Source: Verrucomicrobiota bacterium
GTDB lineage: Bacteria > Verrucomicrobiota > Verrucomicrobiia > Limisphaerales > UBA1319
DNA: 64,000 nt
Assembly: GCA_022709905.1 (NCBI GenBank)
Contig: JAKLHY010000044.1
Location: forward strand, 1-64,000
Direction: 5' to 3'
The first letter of the stretch is position 1, and each line of letters begins with the position of its first letter. Shown piece by piece: positions 9,302 to 17,474 of the stretch. A model generated the notes under the pieces. That model saw only the letters and a program-made list of their open reading frames with translations, ran no database searches and was not told where the DNA came from. A program made the translations under genes and the position numbers.

Positions 9302-10426
9302 CTAGAGCAGTTTGGCCAAAAGTTCCTCGTTGGTTTTGTGCTTCCGCAAGGCGCCGATCAGGGTTTCCATGGCCTCAACCGGATTCAAATCCACCATCAT
9401 CCGGCGCAGTTTGCGAATGGCTTCAATGTGCTTGGCCGGAAAAAGCTTTTCCTCCTTGCGGGTTCCGCTGCGGGGAATATCAATGGCGGGAAAGAGCCGG
9501 CGATCCGCCAGTTTGCGATCCAGAATGAGCTCCATGTTTCCCGTTCCTTTGAACTCCTGAAAAATCAACTCGTCCATGCGCGAACCGGTCTCCACCAGGG
9601 CGGTGGCCAGAATGGTGAGCGATCCGCCATGTTCGATCTTCCGGGCCGAGGCAAAAATCTTGCGCGGAATCTCCAGCGCCCGGGCATCCACGCCTCCCGT
9701 CATGGTGCGACCGCTTCCTCCGTGAACACTATTGAACGCGCGAGCGACACGGGTCAGCGAGTCCAGCAGGACAAAAACATCCTTGCCAGACTCCACCATC
9801 CGACGACAACGCTCAATCATGAATCGCGACAAACGCACGTGCGTTTCCAGATCCTGGTCGTTCGAGGAGGCGATGACATCCGCGTTGACCGACCGCTGAA
9901 AATCGGTCACTTCCTCGGGACGTTCGTCAATCAGGAGCACCATTACGTAGACCTCGGGATGATTGGTCGTCACCGCGTTGGCGATCTGCTTCAGCACAGT
10001 GGTCTTTCCCGTGCGCGGAGGGGCGACAATCAGCCCGCGTGTCCCCTTTCCAATCGGTGTCACCAGGTCAATAATACGCGTCTCCACCAGATCGGGCGAG
10101 GTTTCCAGGTTGAACTTCTCGAGAGGATCTATCGTGGTCAGGTTCTCGAATCGAACCGAGCGGGTGTAATCGGAAAACGGCATATCGTTGACCAACTGCA
10201 CTTCGCGCAACTGCGGGCTGTTGCCACGATGGGGCGGCTGCAAACTGCCCGCCACCAGGCAACCTTCCCGAAGAAAATTCCGCTTGATGGTGTCCGGTGT
10301 TACGAAGATATCGGTCGGCTTGGGCTGAAAGCAGTTTTCCGGCGAACGCAGAAAACCGAAGCCCTTCTCCGATATTTCCAAGTAACCCGACCCATGTTCG
10401 GGGGTTGCAGAGGACGACTTATTCAT
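9302..10426 (-). CDS. rho: Transcription termination factor Rho, short form
   Basis: A 374-residue RNA-dependent ATPase helicase that ends transcription. The cold-shock-like RNA-binding domain opens almost at once (GYLEISEKGFGFLRSPENCF, residues 14-33), followed by the hexamer ATPase core: Walker A APPRTGKT at 135-142, LLIDERPEE, the Q-loop region SGRTMTGGVD, and R-loop KGTGNMEL. Compared with E. coli Rho (419 residues), the N-terminal helical bundle of about 45 residues is missing. An in-frame TGA lies two codons before the ATG, so no longer start exists. It is divergent from efp and possibly co-transcribed with the WYL regulator. Confidence 0.96.
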   Translation of the reverse strand: MNKSSSATPEHGSGYLEISEKGFGFLRSPENCFQPKPTDIFVTPDTIKRNFLREGCLVAGSLQPPHRGNSPQLREVQLVNDMPFSDYTRSVRFENLTTIDPLEKFNLETSPDLVETRIIDLVTPIGKGTRGLIVAPPRTGKTTVLKQIANAVTTNHPEVYVMVLLIDERPEEVTDFQRSVNADVIASSNDQDLETHVRLSRFMIERCRRMVESGKDVFVLLDSLTRVARAFNSVHGGSGRTMTGGVDARALEIPRKIFASARKIEHGGSLTILATALVETGSRMDELIFQEFKGTGNMELILDRKLADRRLFPAIDIPRSGTRKEEKLFPAKHIEAIRKLRRMMVDLNPVEAMETLIGALRKHKTNEELLAKLL

Positions 10427-10731
10427 ATCTCAAACATTAACTCTAGGGTTCTCGCCAGGGCTCTTGCCCTGAAACTTAAAAGAATCTGAATGCCCAGTGG
10501 AACCGATGCCCGGATAGTTTAGAGAACTGACCGAAAGGCACAGACGGTTGATCCTTTGCCCTATTTCTAATCGAATTTCCCTCGTCACGCAAATGCTTTT
10601 TTTAAAATGTCAAAAATGCCCAGCTTCAAGGACACCGTCCCCCGCACAAATGCAGGCTTGCATTGCGCTTGATCGCCAGTAATCTCCACACCTGAAATTT
10701 TAGATCGGGTCATTGATTAGAAAAAAACGTT
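10427..10731. other. Divergent promoter region between rho and efp
   Basis: About 305 bases without a gene. AGGGC (10457-10461) and GCCCT (10466-10470) make a small hairpin in the rho leader, where rho genes of other bacteria are often autoregulated. The stretch before efp is A/T-rich (TGAAATTTTAGAT at about 10692-10704), which fits a promoter, but no clear hexamer pair can be assigned. Confidence 0.3.
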
Positions 10732-11289
10732 ATGGCATCAGCAAACGATATCCGCAAGGGCATGGCAATTAGTTATAACGGCGACGTCGCCGTTGTCCTG
10801 GACTGTCAACACCGAACCCCTGGCAACCTGCGCGCCTTTGTTCAGGCCACCATTCGCAGCATCCGTACCGGCAAATCCTCCGACGTCCGATTCGGTTCCA
10901 CCGAACGCATCGAGATCGTCCCCCTCTCAAATCGAAAGATGGAATTCAGCTACAAAGACGGAGAGGATTTTGTCTTCTCCGATGTGGAAACTTATGAAAC
11001 AGTCAACATCCCACCTGAAATCGTCGGAGATTCCAAAAACTATCTGGTCGAAAACTCCCTCGTTACTGTCACCTGCATTGAGGAAAAAGTCGTCTCTGTC
11101 GAACTGCCGTCCAGTGTGGTTTTAACGGTAAAGGATGCCCCCGAGGGCATTCGCGGCGATTCGGCCAACAACGTGCAAAAACCGGTTCTCTTGGAAACCG
11201 GCATCACTATCCAAGCCCCCCTGTTCATCAAAACCGGCGAAAAAATCAAAATTGACACCCGCACAGGCAAGTATATGGAAAGAGCGTAA
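10732..11289 (+). CDS. efp: Translation elongation factor P, with Asn at the tip position
   Basis: A 185-residue, three-domain tRNA-mimic protein that rescues ribosomes stalled at proline runs. Domain I opens ANDIRKGMAISYNGD and the C-terminal OB domain ends LFIKTGEKIKIDTRTGKYMERA, both diagnostic. The loop that enters the peptidyl-transferase centre reads HRTPGNLRAF. Aligned with E. coli (FVKPGKGQAF), the lysine that is beta-lysylated becomes Asn32, so neither the lysine route (EpmA) nor the arginine-rhamnosylation route (EarP) could apply. Similar PGN loops seem familiar from PVC bacteria, but this is from memory. It is divergent from rho and upstream of a PfkB kinase. Confidence 0.94.
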   Translation: MASANDIRKGMAISYNGDVAVVLDCQHRTPGNLRAFVQATIRSIRTGKSSDVRFGSTERIEIVPLSNRKMEFSYKDGEDFVFSDVETYETVNIPPEIVGDSKNYLVENSLVTVTCIEEKVVSVELPSSVVLTVKDAPEGIRGDSANNVQKPVLLETGITIQAPLFIKTGEKIKIDTRTGKYMERA

Positions 11290-11342
11290 CTTCCTGAAAA
11301 CGAGACTGCTAAAACCGGTTGCATGACGCTTGAGGATTCCGC

Positions 11343-12476
11343 ATGAACTCAAATTCATCGTTACACGAGATTGCCCAGATTCTGCGTCAACAATCGGATC
11401 GACTCCTCCAGTTCCAGGTGGTTGCCGGATTCGACGGTTTCGTGGACGAAATCATTTCCGTTGTTCAGGAGCGCTCAGACCTCAACACCTGGAGTGCTGT
11501 CCGAGATATCTCATCGTTTGGTGACCTGATTAAAGCCGCCGCTGGAAGAAGTTCTCTCCGTGAAATCGTCGTCCATCGCGCCGATCCGGGCGGATGCGCA
11601 GTCAATCTGGGCGATGGCCTCATCGCCCTAGGCGCTCAACTCGATTGCTTCGCCACTCTTGGAAAGCCAAGACACGCCGCCTTTGAACATTTTGCTGCAC
11701 AATGTCAGAACTGCTATTCCTGGGGACGCGAACCGGGTCGAACCCTGGCCTTTGAGTTTTCTGATGGAAAACTGATGTTTAGTGCTGTTACTCAACTCGC
11801 TGAGTTCGATGAACTTATGCTGATCAACGTTCTCAAGGACGGGACCTATACCCGAGCTTGTGAGAAGGCGCATTTGATCGCATTAACGGACTGGACCCTC
11901 TATCCGCACATGACCGGTTGTTGGAGGAAACTCCAAAAAGAGGTCTATTCCAAGCTCAAGCACAAGCCATTTTTGTTTATCGATATCGTTGATCCATCGA
12001 GTCGGTCCATTGAGGATATTCGAACCATGATGGAAACCTTGTCTGGCTTCGAAGAATCCTGCATGACGGTTTTGGGTTTGAATGGGAATGAGGCCAATGT
12101 CCTCGCCAAGGTCGCTGGCATTCCAATGGCTGGAGACAATCCTGAACAGGTGTTGTCGCAAACCAATCACCTGCGAGATCACTTGAACATCTCCCAAATT
12201 GTGGTGCACTGCCAGAAATTTGCCTGTTTTGCCGATCGGACCCAATCGGCAACAGTATCAGGTCCCTATTGTCCAAATCCCAAAAAGAGCACAGGAGCGG
12301 GCGATCGTTTTAACGCGGGCTATTGCTGTGGTTTGTTCCTGGGCATGAGTCCCGAGAAAACAATGCTGCTTGCTTCCGCCGCATCGGGTTACTTCGTTAG
12401 ACATGCAAAAAGCGCCTCGGTCCCTGCGCTCGCGGATTTTATCCAACAATGGGCCGAAAACAAATTGGAGAACTGA
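11343..12476 (+). CDS. PfkB-family carbohydrate kinase
   Basis: A 377-residue kinase of the ribokinase/PfkB superfamily, which phosphorylates sugars or nucleosides with ATP. The C-terminal anion-hole motif is intact as STGAGDRFNAGYCCG at about residues 315-329, and the N-terminal substrate motif DPGGCAVNLGDGLIALGAQL is near 80-100. The substrate cannot be assigned; the protein is longer than typical ribokinase (about 310). It starts 53 bases after efp on the same strand and is followed by a 220-base A/T-rich gap and mnmG. The surrounding DNA from here to about 15.3 kb looks lower in G+C than earlier parts of the window. Confidence 0.85.
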   Translation: MNSNSSLHEIAQILRQQSDRLLQFQVVAGFDGFVDEIISVVQERSDLNTWSAVRDISSFGDLIKAAAGRSSLREIVVHRADPGGCAVNLGDGLIALGAQLDCFATLGKPRHAAFEHFAAQCQNCYSWGREPGRTLAFEFSDGKLMFSAVTQLAEFDELMLINVLKDGTYTRACEKAHLIALTDWTLYPHMTGCWRKLQKEVYSKLKHKPFLFIDIVDPSSRSIEDIRTMMETLSGFEESCMTVLGLNGNEANVLAKVAGIPMAGDNPEQVLSQTNHLRDHLNISQIVVHCQKFACFADRTQSATVSGPYCPNPKKSTGAGDRFNAGYCCGLFLGMSPEKTMLLASAASGYFVRHAKSASVPALADFIQQWAENKLEN

Positions 12477-12570
12477 GGTTCACCCCTCGAACCGCCGAAA
12501 TCCAACAGGCAGCAACGGTACCGACAACAACACTCGTCGACCCGGTCCAACCATTCTTTATAATAATTTA

Positions 12571-12598
12571 TTTACAATATTAGTAAAACAGATACAAT
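12571..12598 (+). promoter_or_regulatory. Likely sigma70-type promoter of mnmG
   Basis: TTTACA (12571-12576) and TACAAT (12593-12598) are 5/6-match hexamers separated by 16 bases. They lie in a very A/T-rich stretch (12556-12599), about 100 bases before the mnmG start. The T/A-rich segment before the -35 could act as an UP element. Confidence 0.4.
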
Positions 12599-12697
12599 TC
12601 TCATCCTGCAGTCCATTCCGTCGAAGTGACGTCTGCACCCATAAATGACATGCCTTAAACAGGGGCTTCATTCAGAATGACGATCTAGCTCAAAGCC

Positions 12698-14599
12698 ATG
12701 TACCAGTATCATAAGTCCTATGACATTATCGTGGTCGGAGCTGGCCATGCAGGTGTAGAAGCAGCCCTGGCCGCTGCCCGGATGGGTTGTCAGACCCTGC
12801 TGCTAACCATTAATCTCGATTCCATAGCTCAACTATCCTGCAATCCGGCCATAGGAGGATTGGCGAAAGGCCATTTGGCAAGGGAAGTGGATGCCATGGG
12901 TGGGGAGATGGGCAAGGCAACTGATATGACAGGTCTGCAGTTCAGGATGCTGAACACCAAGAAGGGCCCCGCTGTTTGGGCGCCTCGAGCGCAATGCGAC
13001 AAGAAAGCCTACCAGTTCCATCTAAAATGGATCTGCGAACGACAACCCAACCTCGACGTCAAACAATCTCAGGTCACTCGACTTCTGCACCGTGATAACC
13101 AAGTCTATGGCGTTGAAACCCAACTGGGCGTTCAGTTTCTCGGACAGGTCGTTATCCTGACAACAGGTACTTTCCTTCGGGGCTTGATTCATATTGGTTT
13201 TTCCAAATCACCAGGCGGTCGTGCTGGTGAAGCCCCGGCAGAGGCACTTTCTGATTCCCTGCGTGAAATTGGGATTGAATTAGGAAGACTCAAAACTGGC
13301 ACACCACCCAGATTGCTGGCGCGAAGCATCGATTTTGGCAAAACCGAAAAACAGGGCGGAGACGAACCGGTCCCGTTCTTTACCTACTGGCCGGAAGACT
13401 TGTTCCACGTGGAACATCAGCAGACATCACAGAGTCTCGATCCCTCCGGTCGAGCTCCCTATCCGCCGGGATCGATCCTGGCGCGAATTGGCGGCCAGAT
13501 GCCGTGTCACATCACCTACACGACCTCGTCAACAGCGGATCTCATCCGCCGAAACCTGGACAAGTCCCCCTTGTATTCTGGCGTCATCGAGGGAATTGGG
13601 CCTCGTTACTGTCCCTCTATCGAAGACAAGATTGTCAAGTTTTCCGGAAAGGAACGACATCAGATTTTTCTGGAGCCTGAGGGTTCCTCGACCGATGAGG
13701 TCTATGTGAATGGCTTCTCCACTTCTTTGCCATACGAGATCCAAGTCCAGTTGATTAAGACGGTGATCGGATGTGAAAACGCCGAAATTACCCGAGCTGC
13801 CTATGCCATTGAATATGATTATGCGGATCCACAGCAGCTCAAGCCGACCTTGGAGTCCAAACGTTGTCGGAACTTGTTTTTTGCAGGTCAGATCAATGGA
13901 ACTTCAGGATATGAAGAAGCAGCCGCCCAAGGATTAATGGCTGGTATAAACGCCGTCCAAAGAATCCGGGGAAAGGAGCCCCTGGTTTTGAGGCGCGATC
14001 AGGCATATATCGGCGTTTTGATTGACGATTTAGTTACCAAAGGAACGCCTGAACCCTATCGGATGTTTACTTCGAGGGCGGAGTATAGATTAATGCTTCG
14101 TCAGGATAATGCAGATCAACGACTTTCTGCCATTGGTCATCAAGTAGGATTGTTGCCAGAAAGACATTATAGCAAGCTCTGCAAAAAGCGCCAAGCCATC
14201 TACGATGAACTGTCTCGCTTGGCTTCTCATCGATCCGGCAGTGTCACACTTCTGCAACTGTTGAAAAGACCGGAAGTATCTTACCGTGATCTGCCCTCGA
14301 TTCATCCCAACCTCAATCCTGAAATCATTCAACAAATCGAGTTCGAGGTCAAATATGCAGGATACATTGAACGACAAAAGTCTGAGATCCAAAAGTCGTC
14401 TGTGTGGGAAGACAAGCGAATCCCAGAATGGATGGATTACACTGTCGTTGTGGGACTCAAAACAGAATCCAGGCAAAAGCTGAATCGTATCCGTCCAGCA
14501 ACCATTGCTCAGGCGTCGAGAATTTCAGGAGTATCACCTGCGGACATTAGTCTGATTCTCGTGTGGATCAAACGGGGACAAAAGGCCAATGAAAGCTAA
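12698..14599 (+). CDS. mnmG: tRNA uridine-5-carboxymethylaminomethyl modification enzyme MnmG
   Basis: A 633-residue FAD protein (E. coli 629) that, with MnmE, installs the carboxymethylaminomethyl group on wobble U34 of certain tRNAs. The Rossmann motif VVGAGHAGVEAALAAARMG is at residues 12-30. GidA signatures follow: SCNPAIGGLAKGHLAREVDA, MLNTKKGPAVWAPRAQ and, further on, QINGTSGYEEAAAQGL and FTSRAEYRLMLRQDNAD. The C-terminal helical domain that contacts MnmE and tRNA is complete. The stop overlaps by four bases the stop of the opposing membrane-protein gene. No mnmE or rsmG is next to it. Confidence 0.97.
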   Translation: MYQYHKSYDIIVVGAGHAGVEAALAAARMGCQTLLLTINLDSIAQLSCNPAIGGLAKGHLAREVDAMGGEMGKATDMTGLQFRMLNTKKGPAVWAPRAQCDKKAYQFHLKWICERQPNLDVKQSQVTRLLHRDNQVYGVETQLGVQFLGQVVILTTGTFLRGLIHIGFSKSPGGRAGEAPAEALSDSLREIGIELGRLKTGTPPRLLARSIDFGKTEKQGGDEPVPFFTYWPEDLFHVEHQQTSQSLDPSGRAPYPPGSILARIGGQMPCHITYTTSSTADLIRRNLDKSPLYSGVIEGIGPRYCPSIEDKIVKFSGKERHQIFLEPEGSSTDEVYVNGFSTSLPYEIQVQLIKTVIGCENAEITRAAYAIEYDYADPQQLKPTLESKRCRNLFFAGQINGTSGYEEAAAQGLMAGINAVQRIRGKEPLVLRRDQAYIGVLIDDLVTKGTPEPYRMFTSRAEYRLMLRQDNADQRLSAIGHQVGLLPERHYSKLCKKRQAIYDELSRLASHRSGSVTLLQLLKRPEVSYRDLPSIHPNLNPEIIQQIEFEVKYAGYIERQKSEIQKSSVWEDKRIPEWMDYTVVVGLKTESRQKLNRIRPATIAQASRISGVSPADISLILVWIKRGQKANES

Positions 14600-15474
14600 A
14601 AGTGATTTGTTACCAATTGCTTACGTTGGAGCACAACCATAAATAGCATGGTTATCCCTAGAATCGTTGCCAGCCAAAAAGGCTCTCCTCCTATAGCGAG
14701 CAGATCCACCAAAATAGTCCCTGTGACCAAATCCGCTGCCGAATACGGCTGGTGAGTGCTGTCTTTGCTCAAGAGTTGGCTGCAACAGATCCAAATCCAG
14801 AATCCCAGTAAACCGGCCAGCAGACATGTCTTTGGACGAAAACCAGCTTCCAGTAGTGCCAGAAGAATCGGAATACTCATCCACAGCACACACGCCGGAC
14901 CCCAGAACGGATGCCGTAATCGTCCTCTGACGGCCAAGCTCGCTCCACCTGAGTAACCGGCTATCGCCAGTGCTTTCCAAACCACTTCTCCTGAAATGCC
15001 TCTTACACTTTCGCTTGCGGCCAAAAAGTAGACGCATAAACGGGCCAGACCTATAAAAAGCGCTGCCATGGGTGAGGCACGATAGAGGATACCATAAGTA
15101 ATCAAGAAGAAACCGATGAGAAGAATTAAGAAAGCCGGGGCATCCCCGCTCCAAAGCAAAACCATGAGCCCGATCCCCAAAAAAGAGAGACAGATAACCC
15201 ACCAGTGCTTTTGCTCTAACACCCTTTTAATCAATAGGTTATATGATATTCCTAGCGAGGATAATTCCGAATGATAGGTGAGTTTGAAGAGAGTGCAGCC
15301 GAAGATGAGCAGGCTTAATCCCAGAATGAGGGCCGCAAACTTGCCCAGTGATCCATGCCCGCCAAGCCACCAGGCGGCCACGCAATTAGACCAGAAGGTT
15401 GGCAGCAAGGAGCCTAGGATGGCCAACGATAGGAGTTTTCCCACCGTTTTCGATCGCACGGGAAACGGATTCAT
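14596..15474 (-). CDS. UbiA-superfamily-like integral membrane protein lacking Asp motifs
   Basis: A 292-residue protein with about nine predicted transmembrane helices. The overall plan and segments such as LLPTFWSNCVAAWWLGG near the N-terminus and ASPMAALFIGLARLCVYFLAAS in the middle recall UbiA prenyltransferases, in particular EboC-like members. The two aspartate-rich Mg-binding motifs (NDxxDxxxD and DxxxD) expected of an active enzyme are not visible: the first corresponding site reads FGCTLFKLTYHSELS. It may therefore be a degenerate or non-catalytic relative, or another membrane family altogether. It converges with mnmG and is transcribed downstream of infC, with a 165-base gap. Confidence 0.45.
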   Translation of the reverse strand: MNPFPVRSKTVGKLLSLAILGSLLPTFWSNCVAAWWLGGHGSLGKFAALILGLSLLIFGCTLFKLTYHSELSSLGISYNLLIKRVLEQKHWWVICLSFLGIGLMVLLWSGDAPAFLILLIGFFLITYGILYRASPMAALFIGLARLCVYFLAASESVRGISGEVVWKALAIAGYSGGASLAVRGRLRHPFWGPACVLWMSIPILLALLEAGFRPKTCLLAGLLGFWIWICCSQLLSKDSTHQPYSAADLVTGTILVDLLAIGGEPFWLATILGITMLFMVVLQRKQLVTNHF

Positions 15475-15639
15475 ACGGATACGATCACGATGCCGATGGA
15501 TAGGACATTACCGCGGGACGATCGCGATTTCAGAATCGTGGAACATAAGTGACCTCGAATGGACAATATCCAAAGGAGGCGTCGATGAAATCCATTTCCA
15601 TGGATTGTATCTGAGGGTTGGATCAATCCGCAGAGCGTC

Positions 15640-16368
15640 TCATGGGACGCCGATTTTCCCGTCCAGCTGTGAGAAAGGATTATTGGTGAATTCCTCGGGC
15701 CCGCGTTCGGGAGTAGGTTCGGATTGGGTTTCCTGAGGGACGAGTTGTTCGCCGCTCGAAAGGCCTTTCGGCGGTTGAGAAGGCTCGTTTTGCGATTGGC
15801 GGGGATTCTTGGCGCGTTTGTTTCGCGGCAACGGGCTTAACATGACGTTAATGCCTCGGCCAATGAGTTTCGGAGGGGCGTCCGCGTGGGCGTAAGGTTG
15901 AACTTCGGCAATAAATTTGTTGACAACCTGGAATCCGTACTCTTTATGAGCCATTTCTCGTCCTCGAAACTTAAGTGTCAGTTTGACCTTCATTTCCTCC
16001 GACAGAAAGTCGATGGCGTGGTTCAACTTGACCTCAAAGTCATGAGGATCGATCGAGGGGCTGAGCTGGATTTCTTTGACCTTATTGGCGTGTTGATGAC
16101 GATGCGACTCCTTTTCTTTTTTAGATTGTTCGTACCGGTATTTGCCGTAGTCCACCAAACGACAGACCGGCGGATTCGCATTCGGCGCGATCTCGACCAA
16201 ATCCACATTCTTGCTGCGCGCCAAAGCGAGCGCTTCCGTCAACGGCAATATACCAAGTTGCCCGCCGTCATCATTGATTACCCTCACCTCGCGGGCGCGA
16301 ATCTTGCCATTGACGCGGGTAAATGGCGTGGAGGGGGAACCGTAACGAGAAGAGGAAGGGCGAATCAA
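15640..16368 (-). CDS. infC: Translation initiation factor IF-3, non-ATG start and long C-terminal tail
   Basis: IF-3 keeps the 30S subunit free and proofreads start codons. The N-domain (RVNGKIRAREVRVINDDGGQ) and C-domain (KVKLTLKFRGREMAHKEYG) are clear. The first possible codons are TTG (16366-16368) followed directly by ATT (16363-16365); an in-frame TGA lies eight codons upstream with no ATG between. GAGGG of a ribosome site (16373-16377) is 4 bases from TTG and 7 from ATT, and the resulting 17-18 residue lead matches E. coli IF-3, which starts at AUU. About 60 residues rich in Pro, Gln, Glu and Ser follow the usual end (LSPLPRNKRAK), so the protein is 242 residues against about 180 typically. 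It is divergent from the ubiE gene. Confidence 0.93.
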   Translation of the reverse strand: MIRPSSSRYGSPSTPFTRVNGKIRAREVRVINDDGGQLGILPLTEALALARSKNVDLVEIAPNANPPVCRLVDYGKYRYEQSKKEKESHRHQHANKVKEIQLSPSIDPHDFEVKLNHAIDFLSEEMKVKLTLKFRGREMAHKEYGFQVVNKFIAEVQPYAHADAPPKLIGRGINVMLSPLPRNKRAKNPRQSQNEPSQPPKGLSSGEQLVPQETQSEPTPERGPEEFTNNPFSQLDGKIGVP

Positions 16369-16546
16369 GGCACCCTCACCGGTTGGAGTTCATTCATGCG
16401 ATATACGATCAATACGAGCCGCATGGCACCTGGTTGCATGTCATTTCTAGGGCGAATTAAATCCATTTTTATGATTCGTGCAAGTCCAAATCGTTGGAAA
16501 CCCCGGCTTGACTTCGCCCAGGAGCGGCCTGAATAACTTCTCCGTC

Positions 16547-17275
16547 ATGGCGAGTCGCTATTTCCTTCCAGGCAAAGATCGTGCCCGAGGGGTGCGGATT
16601 CTTTTTGATCGCATTGCGCCGAGGTACGATTTTATGAATGATCTGCAAAGCCTGGGTCTGCATCGACGCTGGAAGCGACGGATGGTGGAACTTGCTCATG
16701 CGCAGAGGCCTAAGAGAGCTTTAGACCTCTGTTGCGGAACTGGCGACTTGGCGATGGGTCTTGTGCTGCAATCTTGTCAGGTGCTAGGACTTGATTTCAG
16801 CGGCCGCATGTTGGCGGTGGCCAGACGTCGTATCGGCCACGGCCGGGAGCTCGCGCCGTCTTTCATTCGCGCCGATGCCTTGTCCATTCCCGCCATAGAT
16901 GGCGCCTTCGATCTGGTGACCATTGGCTATGGGTTGCGGAATCTTGTTGATATGCAGTTAGGGCTTAATGAGATATACCGGATTCTTCGGCCCGGAGGCA
17001 GCCTGTTGATCCTTGATTTTGGCAAACCGACGAATCCTGTCTGGCGAGCCACTTATTTCCTTTACCTCAGAACGCTGGTGCCTCTGCTGGGTTGGATTCT
17101 GGCTGGGGACGGCCATGCTTACGCCTATATTCTCCCTTCCCTGAAGGCTTACCCAGCGCAGACGGGCGTCACACGCGCCCTGGAAAGGGCCGGATTTGGC
17201 GATATCAGCCTCAGAAACTATCTCGGAGGCGTGACGAGCCTCCATCTGGCGCGGAAGTCCTCCGAGAAATTCTGA
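16547..17275 (+). CDS. Ubiquinone/menaquinone biosynthesis C-methyltransferase UbiE/MenG
   Basis: A 242-residue SAM-dependent methyltransferase acting on demethylmenaquinone (or the ubiquinone intermediate). Motif I is ALDLCCGTGDLAMG (about residues 57-70). The UbiE-specific segments LFDRIAPRYDFMNDLQSLGLHRRWKR and VTIGYGLRNL are both present, as is RILRPGGSLLILDF. I start at ATG 16547 because upstream residues in the open frame do not resemble the family. In an anaerobe menaquinone is the likely substrate. It is divergent from infC and ends just before a good terminator. Confidence 0.9.
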   Translation: MASRYFLPGKDRARGVRILFDRIAPRYDFMNDLQSLGLHRRWKRRMVELAHAQRPKRALDLCCGTGDLAMGLVLQSCQVLGLDFSGRMLAVARRRIGHGRELAPSFIRADALSIPAIDGAFDLVTIGYGLRNLVDMQLGLNEIYRILRPGGSLLILDFGKPTNPVWRATYFLYLRTLVPLLGWILAGDGHAYAYILPSLKAYPAQTGVTRALERAGFGDISLRNYLGGVTSLHLARKSSEKF

Positions 17276-17300
17276 AATAGGTCTGAGCCTTCGTGGGCAA

Positions 17301-17324
17301 TGTGCGTCCAAACGCACACTTTTC
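17301..17324 (+). terminator. Rho-independent terminator after the ubiE/menG gene
   Basis: TGTGCGT (17301-17307) and ACGCACA (17312-17318) form a perfect 7-base stem with a CCAA loop, followed by CTTTTC. It lies 25 bases after the methyltransferase stop. Confidence 0.6.
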
Positions 17325-17474
17325 AAGCCCAATAATATCAGCGAGACTTGAGACACCTACGCACCATAGAAACAACAATAGAGCGAGGAAAGGCGTGGCG
17401 GGAAGGAATTGACACGACCCGTCATAGTTTTTAATGTTCCCCGCTCACGAATCCAACAGCCATACTGGAATGAT

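Noticed and set aside
9041..10489. A 482-codon plus-strand frame across rho and the WYL gene
   Set aside because: It reads antisense to two clear genes and gives a low-complexity basic protein.
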